From contig CASDVX010000025.1 in the NCBI GenBank assembly GCA_949284545.1, positions 1 through 48,116 on the forward strand: DNA of 48,116 nt. Direction: 5' to 3'. Position 1 is the first letter of the stretch. Each line of letters starts with the position of its first letter. This stretch comes from an uncultured Eubacteriales bacterium. GTDB lineage: Bacteria > Bacillota > Clostridia > Oscillospirales > CAJFTT01. Positions 43,397-48,116 of the stretch are shown piece by piece. The position numbers and the translations under genes were made by a program. Below the pieces are notes generated by a model. It worked only from the letters and a program-made list of their open reading frames with translations. It made no database searches and was not told the origin of the DNA.

Positions 43397-44665
43397 TCAT
43401 TTGTTTACCGTTACCGTATACTTCGCTACCTGTTCGCCCGTTTCCTCAATATAAACCGCTATGTTGCCCTTCCCCGTACTCGCGTTTTCCGGGTCGGAAT
43501 AAGAGAATGTCACCCCGCCGGAGGTCCCGTTTTCCCAATCGCTCACGGTACAGCTCGCCGTATGCCCCATGCAGTCCGTCCAAATGAATATGAGGGTGAC
43601 GTTTTTGCCCGGTTTACCGCCGGACAGAGTGCCGTAAAAATATATGGTATCCTTTCTGGAAAAAGTTTTCGTGGCGGTCTCCTCGGTGCCGTCCTTTGAC
43701 AAAAATCCGTCAAACTCCCATTCGTAAGCATTGCCTTCGCATTCCGCGTTGAGCTCGTCCGCGTCCAGAAAGCCGGGTATTTTATCAAACTCCGCTATCG
43801 CCTCGGCATAGCGGTCTTCCTCCATCAGTTCCACCGCCGCCTCGTATACCGTCATGGACTCGCAGTATTCTATCCGTTCCTCAACCGTCTCCGAGTCTTC
43901 GTCCTCCGACAGTCCCAGACACTTTTCGAGCTGCGTCCCCGCGCCGGCCCAGTCGCCTTCTTCCTCAAGGGCTCCGGCGTACGAGAGGTATATTTTAACC
44001 GCTGCAGAGTCAAAATCACCCGTGTCGTCCGAACCGAGGACGTCGTCGGCGATGTCCGCCGCTTCGCCGTGCGAACCGATTCCTGAAAGTTTCTCCGCCA
44101 TGCCCATAAGGCACTCGTTCTTCCTGTAAGCGCAATCGGCATAGTCGCCAAGGGATTCGAAAATCTCAGCCGCCTCTTCGTACTCGCCGGCGGATTCCTC
44201 CGATTCGGCCATTTGATACCGCGTCAGCAAAAGCTGTTCCTTCCAATCTCCGTACGCGCATTTTTCGAACAGGTCCAACGCCTCTTCGTATTTCCCGTTT
44301 TCACGAAGCTCCACAGCCGTTTCGTAATTTATCAAACCCATGAACCAGCTGCTGTTGCCATATCCGTTAAGTTCGCCGAATATCTCAGCAGCCGCTTCCC
44401 TGTCTCCCGACTGATACGCTTCTATGCCCGATATATATTCCCGCAGCTCTTTTGTATCGAGATACCAGTCGGGGACACCGTCCAGCGCCTGTATGGCCGC
44501 TTCAGGGCTGGTTTCGCAGTATTTGGCCGCAAAAGCGTACCTTCCCACAGGCCCGAAGGCAAAAAAACATACCGCCCCAGCTGCTGCCGCAGCGCACAGG
44601 CAGGCCGTCAATACTTTTTTCCTCACCCGGTTCACCTTTGCCGTCACGGGCTCCTGAGTTTCCAT
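43397..44665 (-). CDS. TPR-repeat membrane protein
   Basis: Protein of 422 residues with a short cytoplasmic N-terminus, one membrane helix (residues 18-39), and an extracellular part. TPR-like helical pairs fill residues 70-320 (YQSGDREAAAEIFGELNGY, LRENGKYEEALDLFEKCAY, AGEYEEAAEIFESLGDYAD, EEDRYAEAIAEFDKIPGF). A beta-rich C-terminal domain (335-422) has paired strands and resembles a small adhesion or immunoglobulin-like domain. AGGAGA precedes the ATG. Probably co-transcribed with the lipoprotein; it may act as its scaffold, which is inference. Confidence 0.82.
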   Translation of the reverse strand: METQEPVTAKVNRVRKKVLTACLCAAAAAGAVCFFAFGPVGRYAFAAKYCETSPEAAIQALDGVPDWYLDTKELREYISGIEAYQSGDREAAAEIFGELNGYGNSSWFMGLINYETAVELRENGKYEEALDLFEKCAYGDWKEQLLLTRYQMAESEESAGEYEEAAEIFESLGDYADCAYRKNECLMGMAEKLSGIGSHGEAADIADDVLGSDDTGDFDSAAVKIYLSYAGALEEEGDWAGAGTQLEKCLGLSEDEDSETVEERIEYCESMTVYEAAVELMEEDRYAEAIAEFDKIPGFLDADELNAECEGNAYEWEFDGFLSKDGTEETATKTFSRKDTIYFYGTLSGGKPGKNVTLIFIWTDCMGHTASCTVSDWENGTSGGVTFSYSDPENASTGKGNIAVYIEETGEQVAKYTVTVNK

Positions 44666-44732
44666 CCGTAATCTCCTTTATGCTCAACCTGTTTTGCTCT
44701 TGTCACAACTACGCGCCCCGCGCCTGCTCCCT

Positions 44733-45224
44733 CTATTCCCATTCGAGCCTGCCCAAACGCTCTGCGCGCTGCCCTGCTGCGCCGTCCAGGGCGCGGGAAA
44801 AATCAAACCCTAAAGCGGAGAGCGACGGGTATATATCCGCCATAGGTCGGAGCACAAACCCTCTTTCCGTAAACCTCGGGTGCGGGATCGTCAAAGTCTC
44901 AAGGTCGCACTCCGTGCCCTCGTAAAGTATTATATCCACGTCCAGCGTCCTGGGTCCCCACCTTATGTCCCTCGTCCTGCCGGCGCCGTTTTCTATTTTT
45001 TGGGTTTCCCGCAGCAGCCCGGCAGGCGAAAACTCCGTTTCGATCTCAACGCATATGTTCAGAAAATCGCCCTGCTCCACTCCGCCCACCGGGGCGGTCT
45101 CATATATGTCTGACACCGCGGTAACACGGGTGCCTTTCAGCTTAGAAAGGCTTTTTACCGCAAATTTAAGGTATCCTTCCCTGTCCCCCATGTTGGACCC
45201 GATGCTCAGAAGGGCTTTTTTCAA
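44733..45224 (-). CDS. folK: 6-hydroxymethyl-7,8-dihydropterin pyrophosphokinase
   Basis: Folate synthesis enzyme, 163 residues. Signatures: LSIGSNMGDREGYL at the N-terminus, YETAPVGGVEQGDFLN, and the pterin/ATP motif RWGPRTLDVDIILY followed by PHPRFTERGFVLRPM. It overlaps folB by four bases and completes a folP-folB-folK run. Confidence 0.96.
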   Translation of the reverse strand: MKKALLSIGSNMGDREGYLKFAVKSLSKLKGTRVTAVSDIYETAPVGGVEQGDFLNICVEIETEFSPAGLLRETQKIENGAGRTRDIRWGPRTLDVDIILYEGTECDLETLTIPHPRFTERGFVLRPMADIYPSLSALGFDFSRALDGAAGQRAERLGRLEWE

Positions 45225-45589
45225 CGCCTGCTCCTCCTTACCGTCACCGCCACATAGTCGAATACGGCTTTCATGGGCGCATCCGGTTTTTTCACCGTTA
45301 CGCTTATCTCTTCCACTCTCGGGAACGCGCCTAAAACAGCCGCCGCTACTCTGTCGGCGGCTGTTTCTATCAGGTCGTATTTCGCCGCGGTGAATTCTTT
45401 CAGTATGAGCTTGGCCACGGCGGAATAGCTCACTGTTTCGTTGATATCGTCGGCGGCGGCAGCTTCTCTCACGTCCGTCGTCATTTCCGCGGTTACGGTA
45501 AAACGCTGGCCCTGCTCCTTTTCCTCAGGGTTCACACCGTGGAACGCGAATATCTCCAGATCCTTTATTGTAATGATGTCCTGAGCCAA
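45221..45589 (-). CDS. folB: Dihydroneopterin aldolase
   Basis: Converts dihydroneopterin to hydroxymethyldihydropterin. From TTG 45589 the protein has 122 residues, the family norm, beginning LAQDIITIKDLEIFAFHGV. The active-site region FHGVNPEEKEQGQRF and C-terminal VTVKKPDAPM are present. An alternative TTG at 45610 overlaps the folP stop. AAGGG lies upstream. Confidence 0.93.
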   Translation of the reverse strand: MAQDIITIKDLEIFAFHGVNPEEKEQGQRFTVTAEMTTDVREAAAADDINETVSYSAVAKLILKEFTAAKYDLIETAADRVAAAVLGAFPRVEEISVTVKKPDAPMKAVFDYVAVTVRRSRR

Positions 45590-45606
45590 AACGGCACCGC
45601 CCTTTC

Positions 45607-46440
45607 TCAATCTGTAAACCCGTATTTGATCGCGTCGGTCACCCTCGCTGCCTGTACGGCAGCCGCTACGTCGTGGACGCGAAGTATGTCCGCTCCTCCC
45701 ATCTGCACCACGGTATGAGCCGCAATGGTGCCGGGCATTCTTTCCTTGGGAGGCGGGTCGCCGCAGGCACGGCCGATGACGCGCTTTCTGGACGCCCCCA
45801 CGAGATATGCGTACCCCGGAAGCTTTATCCTGTCGGTGTTTCGGAGAAGCTCAAGGCATTCCTCCATGGTGGTGCCGAAACCGATTCCGGGATCAAGACA
45901 TATCCTGCTTCCGTCTATCCCCGCAAGTCTCAGTCTTGACGCGCCGCTTCTTAAATATGCGCTCACGTCGTTCACTACCCCGTTAGGGTACCTTTTTTTG
46001 CCGGGATGCATGAGTATGCAACCGCAATCCGTCGCCGCAGCGAGCCTGACCATCTCCGATTCCTCAAAGCCCGTCACGTCGTTTATGGCGTCGGCGCCTC
46101 TTTTAAGCGCCTCCCGCGCCGTGCCGGGAAAAAACGTGTCCACCGATATGGGGATATCAAGCTCTCCTCTCACCGCCTCAAGCACGGGAATGAGGCGCGC
46201 GGTTTCTTCCTTTTCCGTTACGGTGATGCTGCCGGGACGTGTGGACTGTGCTCCGATATCGATAATGTCCGCTCCCTCGTCGCGTATCTGACGGGCTCTT
46301 TCCACCGCGTCGTCAAGCGCAAACCAGTCCCCCCCGTCGGAAAATGAGTCCGGCGTTATGTTAAGTATGCCCATAACATAGGTTTTTTTGCCTAATGGCA
46401 TGACATATTTGCCGCAGGAAAACCGGTCCACGTCCCTCAT
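45607..46440 (-). CDS. folP: Dihydropteroate synthase
   Basis: Joins hydroxymethyldihydropterin pyrophosphate with p-aminobenzoate; the sulfonamide target. Length 277 from ATG 46440, with GGAGG close upstream. Signatures: MGILNITPDSFSDGG, DIIDIGAQSTRPGS, PISVDTFFPG and DPGIGFGTTMEECLELLR. First of the three fol genes; folE is not in the window. Confidence 0.96.
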   Translation of the reverse strand: MRDVDRFSCGKYVMPLGKKTYVMGILNITPDSFSDGGDWFALDDAVERARQIRDEGADIIDIGAQSTRPGSITVTEKEETARLIPVLEAVRGELDIPISVDTFFPGTAREALKRGADAINDVTGFEESEMVRLAAATDCGCILMHPGKKRYPNGVVNDVSAYLRSGASRLRLAGIDGSRICLDPGIGFGTTMEECLELLRNTDRIKLPGYAYLVGASRKRVIGRACGDPPPKERMPGTIAAHTVVQMGGADILRVHDVAAAVQAARVTDAIKYGFTD

Positions 46441-46454
46441 CTCCCTCCGATAGG

Positions 46455-46483
46455 ATTTTAACAAAAAAGTTTACAAAATGCAA
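46455..46483 (-). promoter_or_regulatory. Possible promoter of folP-folB-folK
   Basis: On the minus strand, TTGCAT (46478-46483), 17 bases, TAAAAT (46455-46460). The start point would fall only a few bases before the ribosome binding site. An alternative is TTGTCA (46506-46511) with TATATT (46482-46487), whose -35 overlaps the rplU promoter. Confidence 0.4.
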
Positions 46484-46504
46484 TATATCGCCTATTAAAA
46501 ATGT

Positions 46505-46533
46505 TTGACAAACGGCTCTGCATCTGCTACAAT
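46505..46533 (+). promoter_or_regulatory. Promoter of rplU-prp-rpmA
   Basis: TTGACA (46505-46510), 17 bases, TACAAT (46528-46533). Start near 46540. Confidence 0.82.
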
Positions 46534-46559
46534 AGCTGTTGCCGCTTGCCATGGGTCTT

Positions 46560-46612
46560 AAACGGTTTTATACCTACCCCGCGCAGCGAGACTACAGATG
46601 AAAGTAGGTGCG
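46560..46612 (+). promoter_or_regulatory. Ribosomal protein L21 leader (probable)
   Basis: ACCTAC (46572-46577) pairs with GTAGGT (46604-46609), closing a CGC...GCG-containing loop; the 3' arm contains the AGG of the rplU ribosome binding site. Such leaders let free L21 repress its own operon. Recognised from position and the CCTACCCCGCG...ACTACAGATGAAAG pattern; translation-blocking is inferred. Confidence 0.6.
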
Positions 46613-46616
46613 TTGG

Positions 46617-46925
46617 ATGTACGCAGTAATCGACGCCTGCGGGAAACAGTACCGCGTTGAGGAAGGCGACATTATCTTCGTGGACAAAATGAATGCAGCC
46701 GAGGGTGACGTCGTCACTTTTGACAAGGTCATCGCCGCTTCGGTCGACGGAGAACTCAAACTGGGCAATCCCATTGAGAATGCTTCCGTCACGGCTGTTG
46801 TTCTCCGCAATGCGAGAGCGGGCAAAATCATGGTCTTCAAGTACAAGGCCAAGAAGAATTACCGCCGCATGAGAGGCCACAGGCAGCCTTATTCCAAGGT
46901 TCAGATCCAGTCTATCAACGTCTGA
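46617..46925 (+). CDS. rplU: 50S ribosomal protein L21
   Basis: Ribosomal large-subunit protein of 102 residues, [18 protein letters not shown] at the start and [18 protein letters not shown] at the end, both typical. The ATG at 46617 has AGG eight bases upstream; the GTG at 46608 lies in the leader stem. First gene of the L21-Prp-L27 operon. Confidence 0.97.
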   Translation: MYAVIDACGKQYRVEEGDIIFVDKMNAAEGDVVTFDKVIAASVDGELKLGNPIENASVTAVVLRNARAGKIMVFKYKAKKNYRRMRGHRQPYSKVQIQSINV

Positions 46926-46926
46926 T

Positions 46927-47244
46927 ATGACACGGGTCACTTTCTTTTACCGCGATAAAACCCCCTGCGGTTTTTCTGCGGAAGGTCATTCGGGTTTTGC
47001 CGAGGAGGGCAGTGACATCGTCTGCGCGGCGGTTTCAGCCGTGACACAGACCGCGGCCATTCAGGCGGAAGACGTCCTGCACATGGAAAATGCGGTGTAT
47101 ACAGATGAAAAACGCGCTTTCCTTAAGGTTACGGGTGACGGGGGGGCTCCCTGGGCGGCCATGCTGAAGGCTATGGAGCTGTTTATTTCCCAGCTTGCAG
47201 CCCAGTATCCGGAGCATTTAACATTAACAATCACGGAGGTGTAA
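46927..47244 (+). CDS. prp: Ribosomal-processing cysteine protease Prp
   Basis: Protease that removes the N-terminal extension of L27, essential for ribosome assembly in Firmicutes. Length 105. Catalytic His21 and Cys33 lie in AEGHSGFAEEGSDIVCAAVS. It stands between rplU and rpmA, its invariant place, one base after the rplU stop. The substrate extension is present in the next gene. Confidence 0.96.
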   Translation: MTRVTFFYRDKTPCGFSAEGHSGFAEEGSDIVCAAVSAVTQTAAIQAEDVLHMENAVYTDEKRAFLKVTGDGGAPWAAMLKAMELFISQLAAQYPEHLTLTITEV

Positions 47245-47247
47245 CTG

Positions 47248-47532
47248 ATGATCAAGGTAGATATTCAGTTTTTTGCCCATAAGAAGGGCATGGGTTCCAC
47301 CAAGAACGGCCGCGACAGCGAATCCAAGCGTCTCGGCGTTAAGCGGGCCGACGGGCAGTTTGTCCTCGCCGGAAATATACTCGTGCGCCAGCGCGGCACT
47401 CATATCCATCCCGGCAACAACGTCGGGATCGGGTCCGACGACACGCTCTTTGCCAAGGTCGACGGCAAGGTCAAGTTCGAGAGAGTCGGCAAGGACCGCA
47501 AGCAGGTAAGCGTTTACGCTATCGAGCAGTGA
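47248..47532 (+). CDS. rpmA: 50S ribosomal protein L27 (with Prp-cleaved leader)
   Basis: Ribosomal protein near the peptidyl-transferase centre, 94 residues. The N-terminus [14 protein letters not shown] has the Prp cleavage site after Phe9, exposing [24 protein letters not shown] precedes the ATG, three bases after prp. The obg gene that usually follows is replaced by a terminator and an opposing surface-protein gene. Confidence 0.97.
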   Translation: MIKVDIQFFAHKKGMGSTKNGRDSESKRLGVKRADGQFVLAGNILVRQRGTHIHPGNNVGIGSDDTLFAKVDGKVKFERVGKDRKQVSVYAIEQ

Positions 47533-47580
47533 TTCTTGAGAATGCGGACCTATTGGGTTTGCGTCTGATGCGGAACATAA

Positions 47581-47614
47581 AATAACCGGTCGGGGAAATA
47601 CCCGACCGGTTATT
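47581..47614. terminator. Bidirectional terminator after rpmA
   Basis: A perfect 14-base-pair stem AATAACCGGTCGGG/CCCGACCGGTTATT with loop GAAATA, followed by GTTTTC on the plus strand and AT-rich on the other. It lies between convergent rpmA and the BspA-like gene. Confidence 0.9.
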
Positions 47615-47663
47615 GTTTTCTTTATTTCGTCATGCCAGGTTTTCGGCCTCTCGCCTAAGGTTC

Positions 47664-48116
47664 TTACTCCAGCGCTTCAAAGGTGAAGTTTTTGCTCGTG
47701 GTAGAGTAATATTCCGCCGAAGATCCGGGTATCCCCACTATCGTGAGGCCTTCCACCTGAAGGAAAACATAGCTGTAGATAACTGTGTATGCGCCCTCAA
47801 ACACCGCTCTCTTTATGTTCTTGCAGCTTCCGAAAGCAAACTCCTCCACCGAAGTTACGTGAGCGGGGATAACTATCTCCGTAAGCCCTTGACAGTTTTG
47901 AAAGGCTCTGTTGCATACGGTGGTCACCCGTGGGTCATAGGTTATGTCCTTAAGGCTCATGCAATGCTTGAACGCGCCCTCGTTTATTGCCCCTGTCGCA
48001 TACGGGTACACGAGTTCAGTTATGGACGTGCAGCACATGAACGCCTCTTTGCCGATATTGTTCACTTCGCTGTCTGCAAATGTGATCGACTTTGCGGAGC
48101 TGCAGTTCCTGAATGC
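47664..48116 (-). CDS. BspA-type leucine-rich repeat protein (partial, runs off right edge)
   Basis: C-terminal 150 codons of a larger protein; the frame stays open to the window edge, so the GTG at 48065 is not the true start. Repeats of about 23 residues recur: GKEAFMCCTSITELVYP, NEGAFKHCMSLKDITYD, CNRAFQNCQGLTEIVIP, EEFAFGSCKNIKRAVFE, the pattern of BspA/TpLRR (LRR_5) surface proteins that bind host or biofilm components. The end, GSSAEYYSTTSKNFTFEALE, is a usual LRR_5 cap. Probably cell-surface; the anchor is outside the window. Confidence 0.85.
   Translation of the reverse strand, partial: AFRNCSSAKSITFADSEVNNIGKEAFMCCTSITELVYPYATGAINEGAFKHCMSLKDITYDPRVTTVCNRAFQNCQGLTEIVIPAHVTSVEEFAFGSCKNIKRAVFEGAYTVIYSYVFLQVEGLTIVGIPGSSAEYYSTTSKNFTFEALE

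Overview
The window comes from a spore-forming, GC-rich member of the Clostridia (Bacillota), probably an Oscillospirales- or Ruminococcaceae-like gut bacterium. Evidence: a complete spoIIIAA-AH sporulation cluster, the Firmicutes nusB-xseAB-ispA-dxs-tlyA-argR-recN block, a tryptophan T-box, an L27 protein with the Prp-cleaved leader, a DapL-type lysine route, a split glutamate synthase, a type III glutamine synthetase, and strong AGGAGG ribosome binding sites with TTGACA-N17-TATAAT promoters. I cannot place it to species.

Layout. 1-840: start of a secreted protein leaving the window, its promoter, and a terminator. 845-17834, all on the minus strand: spoIIIAA-AH and an Asp23 protein, a terminator, then nusB, xseA, xseB, ispA, a DUF212 protein, dxs, tlyA, nadK, argR, recN and tyrS; upstream lie a decayed heavy-metal P-type ATPase and a hotdog thioesterase. 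18210-22213: degV, a possible structured RNA, tRNA-Leu(CAA), then an accessory pocket with two unrecognised proteins and about 1 kb without genes. 22214-38692: a nitrogen-assimilation locus. One minus-strand operon of ten genes encodes four-part glutamate synthase (glutaminase, FMN domain, ferredoxin, FAD oxidoreductase, GXGXG domain), type I glutamine synthetase, an ANTAR regulator with a receiver lacking its phosphorylation site, then pyrG, dapF and dapL. Divergent from it are a T-box-controlled trpB2 and a glnN-amt pair in which the ammonium transporter carries a fused PII domain. 38827-48116: sfsA, a DtxR-type regulator, galU, a TPR protein and a DUF4185 lipoprotein, folP-folB-folK, rplU-prp-rpmA, and the end of a BspA-like surface protein.

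How the parts may work together. Ammonium enters through Amt-PII, is fixed by GlnN or GlnA, and glutamine is converted to glutamate by the split GOGAT. The same operon continues into enzymes that consume glutamine (CTP synthase) or glutamate (DapL). Both the GOGAT operon and glnN have a consensus promoter followed by an intrinsic terminator inside the untranslated leader, which suits control by an RNA-binding ANTAR antiterminator. The ANTAR protein in the operon has Asn in place of the phosphorylated Asp and has no kinase next to it, so its signal input is unknown. This phosphorylation-independent attenuation circuit is my best candidate for something under-described; the link between protein and leaders is inference. 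Families are named from motif recognition alone; no database search was run.
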